From Pararhodospirillum photometricum DSM 122 (lineage in GTDB: Bacteria; Pseudomonadota; Alphaproteobacteria; Rhodospirillales; Rhodospirillaceae): a stretch of DNA of 49,240 bases. Of the stretch, positions 34,269 to 43,096 are shown in pieces. The DNA is taken from NCBI RefSeq assembly GCF_000284415.1, contig NC_017059.1:1309197-1358436 (forward strand), written 5' to 3'. Positions within the stretch are counted from its first letter, which is position 1; every line of letters begins with the position of its first letter. Made by a program: the position numbers and the translations under genes. Under the pieces are notes generated by a model. The model saw nothing but the letters and a program-made list of their open reading frames with translations. It ran no database searches and was not told where the DNA came from.

Positions 34269-34398
34269 CCGGGGCCTCCAGACGAGAAAGGAGGTCGCTC
34301 AACCGAGGCTGATACGCCAGGGCCGACCACCCCAGGATACGAGGGGCACTTCCCTGACGCAAGTCCCATGCCATGATTCTTGAACACTCCGGGAAAGG

Positions 34399-34434
34399 AG
34401 GGGTCTGGGGGAGGCCGCGCCTCCCCAGACTTCC
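34399..34434 (-). terminator. Hairpin of the CTGGGGAGGC family (copy 6)
   Basis: GTCTGGGGGAGGC (34403-34415) pairs with GCCTCCCCAGAC (34419-34430), leaving one bulged G. It lies just downstream of dgcA on the minus strand and upstream of the lytic transglycosylase gene. The minus-strand flank reads CCCCTCCTTTCCC, a weak U-tract. Confidence 0.55.
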
Positions 34435-34447
34435 CTGGGTGTCCAGC

Positions 34448-35458
34448 CTACCCCCACAAGGCCGGCGGCGGCGGGTACAAGGTGGTGCCCTCGTAGGAGA
34501 GCCCCGGGTCACGATCGCGCGCCAGCAACAAAGGACCGTCGAGATCGACGAAGTCGGCGCGCGGTGCCAACAGCAAGGCCGGGGCCATGGCCAGCGAGGT
34601 TGCCAGCATGCACCCGACCATCACCCCCATGGCCGCGCTCTCGGCCGCCTCGGCCAAGGCCAGGGCCCCGGTCAACCCGCCCGTCTTGTCGAGCTTGATG
34701 TTGACGTGGGAGTAGTACGGCGCCAGATCCTTGATGTCCTCGGCAACGTGACAGGACTCGTCGGCGCACAAGGGCACGATCTGCTTGAGCCCGGCCAGTG
34801 CCGCGTCCTGGCCAGCTGGCACCGGCTGCTCGATCAAGTCCACGCCCAGGTCGGCCATCGCCATCAAGATCTCGCGCAAGGTGGCCGGATCCCAGCTTTC
34901 GTTGGCATCGACGATCAGGCGCGGGCTGGGGGCGCCCCGGCGCACCGCCGCCACCTGAGCCACCGGGTTTTCACCGCCTACCTTGATCTTGAGCAAGGGC
35001 AGCCGGGCCAGAGCCCGGGCCTTTTCCTCCATGATTTCAGGAGCTTCCAGGCTCAGGGTCTGGGCCGTGACCACGGGACGCGGGACGGCAAGCCCAAGGG
35101 CCGACCACACCGGTCGGCCCGAGCGCTTGGCCTCGAGATCAAGGAGGGCGCAGTCCAGGGCATTGCGTGCCGCCCCGGCCGGCAACCGGGTTTGCAGAGC
35201 CTGGGGATCCAGTCCCCGGGCCACGGCCTCGCCCAGGCTCTCCAACTCGCCCATGACCTGGGCGACGGTCTCGTTGTAGCGGGCGTAGGGGACGCATTCG
35301 CCCCGTCCCGCCACCGTGCGCCCATCCCCCAGGGTCTGGGTGATTTCGGCGACCACCACCGTCACCTCGGTTCGAGCGCCCCGCGCAATGATGAACGACC
35401 CGGCGACGGGCCAGACCTCGGCCCGGACCGTCAGGCGGGGGGGCTGGTCCAGGCTCAT
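34448..35458 (-). CDS. dgcA: Enolase-superfamily dipeptide epimerase-like protein (DgcA type)
   Basis: A 336-residue member of the muconate-lactonising/enolase superfamily. The catalytic lysine pair is in LLKIKVGG, and the metal ligands are in RLIVDANESWD, LIEQPVPAG and VPLCADESCH. The second base lysine is in HVNIKLDKTGG. Close relatives are annotated L-Ala-D/L-Glu epimerase, but its pairing with the DUF1611 gene upstream (4-base overlap) matches the DgcN-DgcA module described for D-glutamate catabolism, in which N-acetyl-D-glutamate is processed. The start at ATG 35458 is fixed by this overlap. The exact reaction remains an inference from context. Confidence 0.8.
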   Translation of the reverse strand: MSLDQPPRLTVRAEVWPVAGSFIIARGARTEVTVVVAEITQTLGDGRTVAGRGECVPYARYNETVAQVMGELESLGEAVARGLDPQALQTRLPAGAARNALDCALLDLEAKRSGRPVWSALGLAVPRPVVTAQTLSLEAPEIMEEKARALARLPLLKIKVGGENPVAQVAAVRRGAPSPRLIVDANESWDPATLREILMAMADLGVDLIEQPVPAGQDAALAGLKQIVPLCADESCHVAEDIKDLAPYYSHVNIKLDKTGGLTGALALAEAAESAAMGVMVGCMLATSLAMAPALLLAPRADFVDLDGPLLLARDRDPGLSYEGTTLYPPPPALWG

Positions 35459-36465
35459 GCGGCGGCCTCGGTCAGGCGGGTGACCAGGGCGCCGACGCCG
35501 GTGCGCACCGGGTCCACGCAGGGCAGGCCGAAGGCATCCGAGGTCTGCTCCAAAAGACGGGTCGCCGCCTCCGAGGACAGCCCAGCGGTGTTGAAGGCCA
35601 GCCCCAGCATGGCCACGTCCGGGTTGGTCAGACGCGCGCAATCCAGGTTCAGCTTGATGCAGTCGTCCAGCGACGGCAACTGACGCCCGGGCAGGCCGCG
35701 CATATGGGCCCGGCCGGGCTCGTGGCACATGACCAGCCAGTCGGGCTGGGCGCCGTGCAGCAGGCCCAGGCTGACGCCGGCATAGGAGGCATGGAACAAG
35801 GACCCCTGGCCCTCGACCAGATCCCAGTGGTCGGGAGTGTTCTCAGGGGCCAGGGCCTCGGCGGCGCCACTGATGAAGTCCGCCACCACGGCGTCCACGG
35901 AAATCCCCGAGCCGGCGATGAAGATGCCGGTCTGGCCGGTGGCGCGGAAGTCGGCGTTGAGGCCGCGCGCCTTCATTTCCCGCTCCATGGCCAGCATGGT
36001 GTACATCTTGCCCACCGAGCAGTCGGTGCCCACGGCCAGCACCCGCTTGCCGGCCCGGCGCTTGCCTGAGGCAACGGCGAGCTTGCCGCTCGGGTGACGG
36101 ACATCGTGCAGCCTGACCCCGGCGCGCTGGGCTGCCTCGGCCAAGCCCGGGACATCGACCAGTCTTTCATGCAGACCGGCCGCGATATCAAAACCCAGGC
36201 TTACGGCCTGGAGTAAAATCTCCCGCCAGGACTCGCCGATCACACCGCCGCGGTTGGCCACGCCCACCACCAAGGTGCGCACGTCAGCGGCTCGGGCTTC
36301 TTCCAAGCTGAGATCAGGCAGGCCCAGGTCGGCCTGACAACCGGGCAGGCGGAACTGCCCTCGGCACCATTCGGGGCGCCAATGCCGGATGCCGTTGGCG
36401 GTTTTGGCGGCGAGCGCATCGGGCGCGTCGCCCAGGAACAAAAGGTAGGGCGGATGAAGGGCCAT
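35455..36465 (-). CDS. dgcN: DUF1611 family N-acetyltransferase-like protein (DgcN type)
   Basis: A 336-residue protein with an N-terminal alpha/beta domain and a C-terminal P-loop domain carrying GTDCSVGKMYTMLAMERE. Other conserved stretches are ATGQTGIFIAGSGISVDAVV and DLVEGQGSLFHASYAGVSLG. DgcN is reported to acetylate D-glutamate in a D-amino-acid catabolic route, with DgcA acting next, and the gene order and overlap here fit that module. ATG 36465 gives MALHPPYLLFLGDAPD; the frame is open upstream to 36603 but with no family similarity. It diverges from matB across 235 bases. Confidence 0.8.
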   Translation of the reverse strand: MALHPPYLLFLGDAPDALAAKTANGIRHWRPEWCRGQFRLPGCQADLGLPDLSLEEARAADVRTLVVGVANRGGVIGESWREILLQAVSLGFDIAAGLHERLVDVPGLAEAAQRAGVRLHDVRHPSGKLAVASGKRRAGKRVLAVGTDCSVGKMYTMLAMEREMKARGLNADFRATGQTGIFIAGSGISVDAVVADFISGAAEALAPENTPDHWDLVEGQGSLFHASYAGVSLGLLHGAQPDWLVMCHEPGRAHMRGLPGRQLPSLDDCIKLNLDCARLTNPDVAMLGLAFNTAGLSSEAATRLLEQTSDAFGLPCVDPVRTGVGALVTRLTEAAA

Positions 36466-36700
36466 GGCATCGACCTCACGGGTTTGAAGGCGGCGCGCTT
36501 CGGAAACCCATTTCCGAAGGACGCGTCGGCCCGACGATAGCGCCCAGCATCCTCTCGTGCAAAGAGGGTTCTCGGTCCCAGGGGACGGGTTCTGGTGGGG
36601 CACACGTCTGCCACGCCCCTGGACCGCCCGACGCGCCTAAGGTATCCCGAACGTCTCCCGAAAAAGCGGGAGCAAGGGAAAACAAGGAGGAACGTCGTCC

Positions 36701-38221
36701 ATGTCCGAAGCCATCGCGTCCCTGTACGCCCTGCTCGTCGAGCGCGCCCCCAGTCCGGACAAGCCGCTCCTGATCCGTCCCGACGGCCGGGCTCTGTCCT
36801 ATGGCGAGGCCCATGCCTTGGCCGGACGGCTGGCACGGGTCTTGGCCGACGCCGGGGCCGTTGTGGGCGATCGTATCGCCGTGCGCGCCGACAAAAGCCC
36901 GGAAGCCCTGGTCTTGTACTTGGCTTGCCTGCGCGGCGGGTTCGTGTTCTTGCCACTCAACACCGCCTACACCGACGATGAGCTGGCCTATCTCATCGGC
37001 GATGCCGACCCCCGGGTGATCGTCTGTCGCCCCGAGGATCTCGCCGGACTGACGCCGCTGGGCGAGCGGGCCGGGGCGGTGGTCTTGACCCTAGCCGCTG
37101 ATGGCACGGGCAGCCTGATGGAGCGACTTGCCCAGCAAGGGGAGGTCCTGGCCCCGGCCGAGCTGTCTCCCGATGCCCTGGCCGCCATGCTCTATACCTC
37201 GGGTACCACCGGCAAGCCCAAGGGCGCCATGCTGACCCAGGACAATCTGGCGGCCAATGGCCTTGCCCTGATCGAGGCTTGGCGGTTCTGCGACGACGAC
37301 GTGCTGCTGCATGCCCTGCCGATTTTTCACGCCCACGGCCTGTTCGTCGCCTGCCATACCGTGATGCTGGCCGGCGGCAGCGTGCTGTGGCTGCCCGGCT
37401 TCGACAAGGACACGGTCTTGGACCTGCTGCCTCGGGCCACTGTGTTCATGGGCGTCCCGACCTTTTACACCCGGCTGCTCGGCGACGATCGTCTGACGGC
37501 CGAGCGGGTGGCGGGGATTCGCCTGTTCGTCTCGGGCTCGGCTCCTTTGCTCGCCGAGACCCATCGGGCCTTCTTTGAGCGGACCGGCAAAGCCATTCTC
37601 GAGCGCTACGGCATGACCGAAACCGGCATGAACACCTCCAACCCCTATGACGGCGAGCGCCGTCCGGGGGCGGTGGGACCAGCGTTGCCCGGGGTGTCGG
37701 TGCGGATCGTCGGCGAGGACGGCGCCGCCTTGCCAGAGGGGGCGGTGGGGGACGTTCAGGTCAAGGGCCGCAATGTCATGAAGGGGTACTGGAAGCTCCC
37801 GGAGAAAACCCGCGAGGAGTTCACGCAAGAGGGCTGGTTCAAGACCGGCGATGTTGGGCGACTCGATCCCGACGGCTATCTGGTGTTGGTCGGCCGGGCC
37901 AAGGATTTGATCATCAGCGGCGGCTACAACGTGTATCCTAAGGAGGTCGAGGATGTGATCGATGCCTTGCCCGGGGTGATCGAGTCGGCCGTGATTGGTG
38001 TGCCCCATCCCGATTTCGGCGAGGTTGGCGTGGTCTTGGTCACGTCCCGGGGGGGGATCGACGAAGCGGCGATCCTGGCTCATTGCAAGGCGCATCTTGC
38101 CAATTACAAGGTGCCGAAAAAGGCGTTTTTTACCGTCGATCTGCCGCGCAATACCATGGGCAAGGTGCAAAAGGCCTTGTTGCGTGAGCGCTACAAGGGA
38201 TTGTTCATGGCCTCCTCCTAA
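36701..38221 (+). CDS. matB: Malonyl-CoA synthetase (MatB-like)
   Basis: A 506-residue ANL-superfamily ligase that makes malonyl-CoA (or methylmalonyl-CoA) from the free diacid, ATP and CoA. The P-loop YTSGTTGKPKG is at about 165-175. The segment YGMTETGMNTSNPYDGERRP is diagnostic of MatB and holds the arginine that recognises the distal carboxylate. The hinge is VGRAKDLIISGGYNVYPKEV and the C-terminal lysine lies in LPRNTMGKVQKALL. AAGGAGG precedes ATG 36701. No malonyl-CoA decarboxylase or dicarboxylate transporter gene is adjacent, so its metabolic partner is elsewhere. A hairpin terminator follows. Confidence 0.9.
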   Translation: MSEAIASLYALLVERAPSPDKPLLIRPDGRALSYGEAHALAGRLARVLADAGAVVGDRIAVRADKSPEALVLYLACLRGGFVFLPLNTAYTDDELAYLIGDADPRVIVCRPEDLAGLTPLGERAGAVVLTLAADGTGSLMERLAQQGEVLAPAELSPDALAAMLYTSGTTGKPKGAMLTQDNLAANGLALIEAWRFCDDDVLLHALPIFHAHGLFVACHTVMLAGGSVLWLPGFDKDTVLDLLPRATVFMGVPTFYTRLLGDDRLTAERVAGIRLFVSGSAPLLAETHRAFFERTGKAILERYGMTETGMNTSNPYDGERRPGAVGPALPGVSVRIVGEDGAALPEGAVGDVQVKGRNVMKGYWKLPEKTREEFTQEGWFKTGDVGRLDPDGYLVLVGRAKDLIISGGYNVYPKEVEDVIDALPGVIESAVIGVPHPDFGEVGVVLVTSRGGIDEAAILAHCKAHLANYKVPKKAFFTVDLPRNTMGKVQKALLRERYKGLFMASS

Positions 38222-38230
38222 GGGACGCGG

Positions 38231-38260
38231 GGTCTGGGGAGGCCCGCCTCCCCAGATTTT
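38231..38260 (+). terminator. Intrinsic terminator of the CTGGGGAGGC family (copy 7)
   Basis: TCTGGGGAGGC (38233-38243) and GCCTCCCCAGA (38246-38256), a perfect 11-bp stem over a CC turn, followed by TTTTCTT. It lies eight bases beyond the matB stop and should end its transcript. Confidence 0.78.
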
Positions 38261-38335
38261 CTTGAGCGCTTGCTTCGCAAAAAGGTCGTTTTTTCGTGCA
38301 TCCTAAAGGGAGGCTCCGCTTTCGGAGGGCTGAGG

Positions 38336-38920
38336 ATGAACGGCGACGGTCTGATCCCCATGATTCGACGTGCTTTTGCAGTTTTGGCTCTGGGTCTTTG
38401 GGGGCTGTTTCTGCCCTTGGCGGTCATGAGTGCTTCGCAAGCCCAAGATCGCCCTGGCCCTGGCTGGCATGGGCATCCGACCTGGGGGCGCGGCGACAGC
38501 GGGCCGCCTCCTGGTTGGGATCGGCCCCACGATCGCGGGCAGGGATGGGATCGGCCCCATGATCGGGGGCGGGGATGGGATCGCCCCGACCCGGATTGGC
38601 ATCGTCCTCCCCCGCACGATGTCTGGCGCGGCGGCTTCTGGCGCCACGAGGCCCATGGTGGCCGTTGGGGCTGGTGGTGGGTGGTCGATGGCCTCTGGTA
38701 TTTGTACGACCGGCCGATCTATCCCTATCCTGCGGTAGTCTCGACCGTCATTGTGCCAGCCGCACCTCCAACAGTTGTTTACCCTCCGGCCTATAATCCA
38801 CCGCCCGTCGTCGTGCCAACGACGCCGCCGGTGTGGTATTATTGTGATTATCCGGCGGGCTATTACCCGTCTGTCCGGTCCTGTGCGACGGGTTTTCGGC
38901 CGGTCCCCAGTTCCCCTTAG
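38336..38920 (+). CDS. Secreted Trp/Pro-rich repeat protein
   Basis: A 194-residue exported protein. After a signal peptide (RRAFAVLALGLWGLFLPLAVM, ending SASQAQ) comes a low-complexity region with two and a half 10-residue repeats of GWDRPHDRGQ (DNA 38516-38587), an aromatic core (FWRHEAHGGRWGWWWVVDGL), a Pro/Val-rich linker and the C-terminal motif WYYCDYPAGYYPSVRSCATG. That two-cysteine motif recurs in small secreted proteins of many proteobacteria, whose role is unknown, probably in the envelope. The start is 38336 or the inner ATG at 38360. Confidence 0.7.
   Translation: MNGDGLIPMIRRAFAVLALGLWGLFLPLAVMSASQAQDRPGPGWHGHPTWGRGDSGPPPGWDRPHDRGQGWDRPHDRGRGWDRPDPDWHRPPPHDVWRGGFWRHEAHGGRWGWWWVVDGLWYLYDRPIYPYPAVVSTVIVPAAPPTVVYPPAYNPPPVVVPTTPPVWYYCDYPAGYYPSVRSCATGFRPVPSSP
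38516..38587 (+). repeat. 30-base in-gene tandem repeat
   Basis: Units 38516-38545 and 38546-38575 and a partial third encode GWDRPHDRG-type decapeptides in the secreted protein. The repeats keep the reading frame and differ at a few bases only. Confidence 0.8.
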
Positions 38921-38945
38921 GCGTGGAGCAAGCAGGGAGGCCGGC

Positions 38946-39065
38946 ATGCGTCACTTTGTTTTTGTGTCCTTGGGGGCTCTGGCTCTCTTGAGCGTGACCC
39001 TCCCGTCGGGACCTTTCTATGCCCCGTCTCCCCAGACTTCTCTTTTTCTCGCCCCATTCTCGTAA
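38946..39065 (+). CDS. Possible 39-residue hydrophobic peptide
   Basis: ATG 38946 follows GGGAGG at six bases and opens a 39-codon frame starting MRHFVFVSLGALALLSVTL, which looks like a signal peptide or membrane anchor. The rest includes a half copy of the hairpin family core (GTCTCCCCAGAC). No homologue is recognised, and there is only a good ribosome site to support it. It is 25 bases from the preceding secreted-protein gene and ends at a bidirectional terminator. Confidence 0.35.
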   Translation: MRHFVFVSLGALALLSVTLPSGPFYAPSPQTSLFLAPFS

Positions 39066-39101
39066 AAAAACGCCCCCCCAATCCGGGAGGGCGTTCTTTT
39101 T
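39064..39101. terminator. Bidirectional terminator between convergent genes
   Basis: AACGCCC (39069-39075) pairs with GGGCGTT (39089-39095), with further CCC/GGG pairing inside. An A-run precedes and a T-run follows, so it can work on both strands: for the secreted-protein region on the plus strand and for pntB on the minus strand. Confidence 0.82.
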
Positions 39102-39121
39102 CTTCAGGAAGAGGGCCCCAC

Positions 39122-40513
39122 TCAGCCCATAGCCTGAACGATTTCCTCAGTCATCTTCTTGGCGTCGCCAAACAGCATCATGGTGTTGTTGCGGAAGAAC
39201 AGCTCGTTCTCCACGCCGGCATAGCCCGAGGCCATGGAGCGCTTGATGAACAGAACCGTCTTGGCCCGCTCCACTTCCAGGATCGGCATGCCGAAGATCG
39301 GGCTGGACGGGTCGGTCTTGGCAGCCGGGTTGGTCACGTCGTTGGCGCCAATGACGAAGGCCACGTCGGCGGTCTGGAACTCGTTGTTGATCTCTTCGAG
39401 TTCAAAAACCTCGTCGTAGGGCACGTTGGCCTCGGCCAGCAGCACGTTCATGTGCCCGGGCATACGGCCCGCCACCGGGTGAATGGCGTAGGAGACCTCG
39501 ACGCCTTCGGCCTTCAGGGTGTCGGCCATCTCGCGCAGGGCATGCTGGGCCTGAGCGACCGCCATGCCGTAGCCCGGGACGATGATCACCTTGGCCGCGT
39601 TCTTCATGATGAAGGCCGCATCCTCGGCGCTGCCGGCCTTGACCGAGCGATCGCCATCGACGCCACCGGCCGGGCCCGCGGACTCGCCGCCAAAGCCGCC
39701 CAGGATCACGTTGAAGATCGAGCGGTTCATGCCCTTGCACATGATGTAGGACAGAATGGCGCCCGAGGAGCCGACCAGCGCGCCGGCCACCACCAACAGC
39801 GGGTTGGCCAAGGTGAAGCCAATACCGGCCGCAGCCCAGCCCGAGTAGCTGTTGAGCATGGAGATAACCACCGGCATGTCGGCGCCGCCGATCGGAATGA
39901 TCAGCAAGAAGCCGAGGGCAAAGGCCAGCAGCATCAGCATATAAAACAGGAAGTGGCTCTCGGTCATCGAGAACAGGATAATCAGGACAACCAGCGCAAT
40001 GCCAAGCCCGGCATTAATGCGGTGCTGGTTGGCAAACGTCACCGGCTTGCCCGAAATCAGGCCCTGGAGCTTGCCAAAGGCGATGACCGAGCCCGAGAAG
40101 GTGATGGCACCGATGGCGAGGCCCAAGGACATCTCGATGAGCGAGCCCGCGTGAATGTCACCCGGGGTACCGATGCCGTAGGATTCGGGATGCAGCAGGG
40201 CCGAAGTGGCCACCAGAACAGCGGCCATGCCGACCAGGGAGTGGAACGCGGCAACCAACTGGGGCAGGGCGGTCATCACCACCTTGCGTGCGATCACCGC
40301 GCCAATGCCGCCACCGGCGGCCACGGCCAGAACGATCCAGCCGTAGGTTTCCACGACCGGCGAGAGCAAGGTGGTGACGATGGCAATCCCCATGCCGATC
40401 ATGCCCAGGGTGTTCCCCTTGCGGGCAGTCTCGGGATGGGACAGTCCTCGCAAGGCGAGGATGAACAGCACGCCGGCGGTGACGTAGGCCGCCATGGTGA
40501 ATCCGGTCATCAT
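39122..40513 (-). CDS. pntB: NAD(P) transhydrogenase subunit beta
   Basis: A 463-residue integral membrane subunit of the proton-translocating transhydrogenase, which makes NADPH from NADH at the expense of the proton gradient. About eight transmembrane helices (residues 1-270) precede the NADP-binding domain III, whose signatures are VIIVPGYGMAVAQAQHAL, HPVAGRMPGHMNVLLAEA, VIGANDVTNPAAK and FIKRSMASGYAGVENELF. It follows pntAB with a 9-base gap. The gene is complete, but the upstream pntAA needed for NADH binding is cut (see 40937-41055). Confidence 0.95.
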   Translation of the reverse strand: MMTGFTMAAYVTAGVLFILALRGLSHPETARKGNTLGMIGMGIAIVTTLLSPVVETYGWIVLAVAAGGGIGAVIARKVVMTALPQLVAAFHSLVGMAAVLVATSALLHPESYGIGTPGDIHAGSLIEMSLGLAIGAITFSGSVIAFGKLQGLISGKPVTFANQHRINAGLGIALVVLIILFSMTESHFLFYMLMLLAFALGFLLIIPIGGADMPVVISMLNSYSGWAAAGIGFTLANPLLVVAGALVGSSGAILSYIMCKGMNRSIFNVILGGFGGESAGPAGGVDGDRSVKAGSAEDAAFIMKNAAKVIIVPGYGMAVAQAQHALREMADTLKAEGVEVSYAIHPVAGRMPGHMNVLLAEANVPYDEVFELEEINNEFQTADVAFVIGANDVTNPAAKTDPSSPIFGMPILEVERAKTVLFIKRSMASGYAGVENELFFRNNTMMLFGDAKKMTEEIVQAMG

Positions 40514-40522
40514 GGGGGTCCC

Positions 40523-40936
40523 TTACTTCTGCTTCTTTTTGAACATGGCAAGCATGCGCTGGGTGACGATGAACCCGCCAAAGATGTTGATGCTGGCCAG
40601 GAACACGGCAATCACGCCCAGGGTCTTGGACCCGCCCACGATGTCGGGACCGGCCGCCAGCAAGGCGCCGACGATGATCACCGACGAAATGGCGTTGGTC
40701 ACGCCCATCAGCGGGCTGTGCAGGGCCGGCGTCACCGACCACACCACGTAAAAGCCGACGAAACAGGCCAGAACAAACACCGTCAGCAGCCACCAGAACT
40801 CGCTGGGACCACTGTGGGCCACGGCCGCGGCGGCGGCGGTCGCCTTGGCCGAGACCGTTTCCAGGTGCAGGGCCAAGCTGTTGGCCTGCTCGGACAGGCG
40901 CTGGATGCCTTCGGCAAACGGAGTCTGATTCAGCAT
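40523..40936 (-). CDS. pntAB: NAD(P) transhydrogenase subunit alpha 2 (membrane part)
   Basis: A 137-residue protein with three transmembrane helices ([19 protein letters not shown], a second around [14 protein letters not shown], and a third around [19 protein letters not shown]). It is the membrane segment of the alpha subunit in organisms with the split, three-gene transhydrogenase, as in Rhodospirillum rubrum. The conserved [10 protein letters not shown] and [18 protein letters not shown] are present. The N-terminal 45 residues are a polar extension. The start at 40936 lies immediately after the TAA of the pntAA remnant. Confidence 0.93.
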   Translation of the reverse strand: MLNQTPFAEGIQRLSEQANSLALHLETVSAKATAAAAAVAHSGPSEFWWLLTVFVLACFVGFYVVWSVTPALHSPLMGVTNAISSVIIVGALLAAGPDIVGGSKTLGVIAVFLASINIFGGFIVTQRMLAMFKKKQK

Positions 40937-41055
40937 TTAACGACCTCCCTTTCCGGGACGCTTCCCGGCACCGGCCGGGCCCTTGCGCGGGGCGTTGTTC
41001 GTCGGGCGCGGGGCCGGCTTGACCTCGGCTTCGGCGGCCAGGGCATCAACACCCA
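40937..41055 (-). pseudogene. pntAA: C-terminal stump of transhydrogenase subunit alpha 1
   Basis: In frame with the TAA at 40937-40939 there are about 39 codons giving VDALAAEAEVKPAPRPTNNA and a basic Gly/Pro/Lys tail. The position directly before pntAB, the spacing (0 bases) and the tail composition identify it as the end of pntAA, normally about 380 codons. Upstream of about 41055 the sequence changes abruptly to 23S rRNA, so the NAD-binding domain is missing. Without it the PntAB-PntB complex cannot function, unless the full gene lies elsewhere or the assembly is faulty here. Confidence 0.7.
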
Positions 41056-41383
41056 TACGGGGCTGTCACCCGCTGTGGCCGGCCTTTCCATGCCGTTCTG
41101 GTTAGAAACTTCAAGTCACTGGGCTAGTCCGCGTTCGCTCGCCACTACTAACGGAGTCTCGGTTGATGTCCTTTCCTCCGGTTACTGAGATGTTTCAGTT
41201 CACCGGGTTCGCCTCCATTTCCTATGAATTCAGAAATGGATACCCCAAAGGGGTGGGTTGCCCCATTCGGAAATCCACGGATCAAAGCCTGCTCTCGGCT
41301 CCCCATGGCTTATCGCAGAGTGCCACGTCCTTCATCGCCTCTTGACGCCTAGGCATCCACCAGATGCCCTTCTCTTGCTTGAT
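41056..41383 (-). rRNA. 23S rRNA, 5' fragment (about 330 nt)
   Basis: On the minus strand the sequence begins near 41383 with the 23S 5' region (GGCATCTGGTGGATGCCTAG) and runs through GTGAACTGAAACATCTCAGT, GTAGTGGCGAGCGAACGCGG and GGGTGACAGCCCCGTA, where it stops. This covers roughly the first 300 positions of a molecule of about 2,750. The remainder of 23S and the 5S gene are absent; the pntAA remnant follows directly. Confidence 0.9.
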
Positions 41384-41588
41384 AAAACGCGCAGGGGTCA
41401 ACCCGACCCCAAACGCGCAGATACTCAGCGCTTGTACATAATTCCCATTGCTCCGAACAGTTCCCTGTTCGGAACGACATCAAAACCCTCTTTACAATGT
41501 CAAATAGCAGAAAACGCGACGCCCGTTAGGGCGATCTCTTGGCGGATCCGTCTTTATACTTGGGACAAGGCCTTGCGGCCTATTGGAA

Positions 41589-41616
41589 GGCTGGGGAAGC
41601 AAGCTTCCCCAGACCC
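41589..41616 (-). terminator. Hairpin of the CTGGGGAGGC family inside the rRNA spacer (copy 8)
   Basis: CTGGGGAAGC (41591-41600) and GCTTCCCCAG (41603-41612) with an AA turn. Relative to the other copies both arms have changed at the same pair (GGC to AGC matched by GCC to GCT), preserving the stem. It lies between tRNA-Ile and the 23S 5' end, where a terminator would be unexpected. In the minus direction it is followed by CCTTCC, not a T-run, so it is probably not an efficient terminator. Confidence 0.65.
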
Positions 41617-41624
41617 CTTGCTTT

Positions 41625-41701
<77 letters not shown>

Positions 41702-41816
41702 AAAGCCTTGCCCAAAAGACATAAACGCCGAAAGAGATGGGAGGACGGCCCTAGAAAAACCAGAACCGGATTTAGTCATGATCAAGTGAAGATCGGGATT
41801 GCTCCAGATCGTCCTT

Positions 41817-42234
<418 letters not shown>

Positions 42235-43096
42235 TCAGAGGCAGTGGCGCCGGCGCCGGTCCGGTTTCCAGCCAGCGCAACCGGCGGGCTACCGCGCTCA
42301 GATCAAGGCCGGTTGGGTTCCCTTGAGCCCGCAGCAGCCCCAGCGCCCGGCGATAGGCCGCCACGGCCCGCTCCCGCTCGCCCGCCCGATCTGCGGCCAC
42401 GGCAAGGTTCAGGGCCACCCCAAGATCACGCGGCGCGAGGGTGTTGGCTTGCTCCAGGGCCCCCAGGGCGGCGAGAAAATTGCCCGCGCGGGCTTGGGCC
42501 AGGCCGATCTGGGCCTGAATGCTGGGGTCAGTGGGCCAGGCCACCGCCAAGCGGCCCAGACGCTCCAGGGCCTCTTCTGGCGCCATCCGGCCCAGCACCC
42601 GCACCAGCCGCGCCCGCGGCAGGGGATCGCCGGGGCGCAGGGCCAGCGCGCGCTCGAACGCCAAAGCCGCTTCGCGCAGCCGGCCCTGGGCCTCCAAGAC
42701 GGCGCCGCGTCCGAGATGGGCATCGGGCAGGGCGGGATTTTGGCGGGTGGCGCGGGTGTAGGCTTTCAGGGCATCATCGTGCAGGCCGGCGCGCAGGGCC
42801 CGATAGCCCTCATCGACCGCGTCCTGCCCCCGGCTGGTGCCGCTGGTGATCACCGCCGGCTCGACGGCGGCGGCCTCCTCCTCCTGCGATGGCGGCTCCG
42901 GGGACCGACTGGTCTCGGCCCGGGGGCGGGCCGCCGGAGGATCCGTGGCCGGAGGCAGGCTCATTTCCGGGGTAAGACCCCGCAGGACCTGAGGGTCAAG
43001 CGAGAGGCTCTCCTCGTCGTCGTCGGCGGCCCGTACGGGCAAGGCAAACAACAAGGCGGCCAGAGCTAAAAAACAGAGCGGGCGACCAACGGCCAT
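42235..43096 (-). CDS. Secreted TPR-repeat protein, 3' end lost
   Basis: ATG 43096 (with GGAGG upstream) starts a signal peptide (GRPLCFLALAALLFALPVRA). After an acidic, Pro-rich linker come about four to five tetratricopeptide repeats (DAVDEGYRALRAGLHDDALK, ALPDAHLGRGAVLEAQGRLR, ALNLAVAADRAGERERAVAA), typical of periplasmic scaffolds. At about codon 287 the sequence switches to antisense 16S rRNA, and the reading frame continues through rRNA to a stop at 41852, giving a 416-residue chimeric frame. The native stop is therefore missing, though the last TPR appears nearly complete. Function beyond protein-protein interaction is unknown. Confidence 0.75.

Noticed and set aside
38516..38587. Short direct repeats considered as a possible CRISPR array
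   Set aside because: The units are contiguous without spacers, keep a reading frame and encode repeated decapeptides in a secreted protein.
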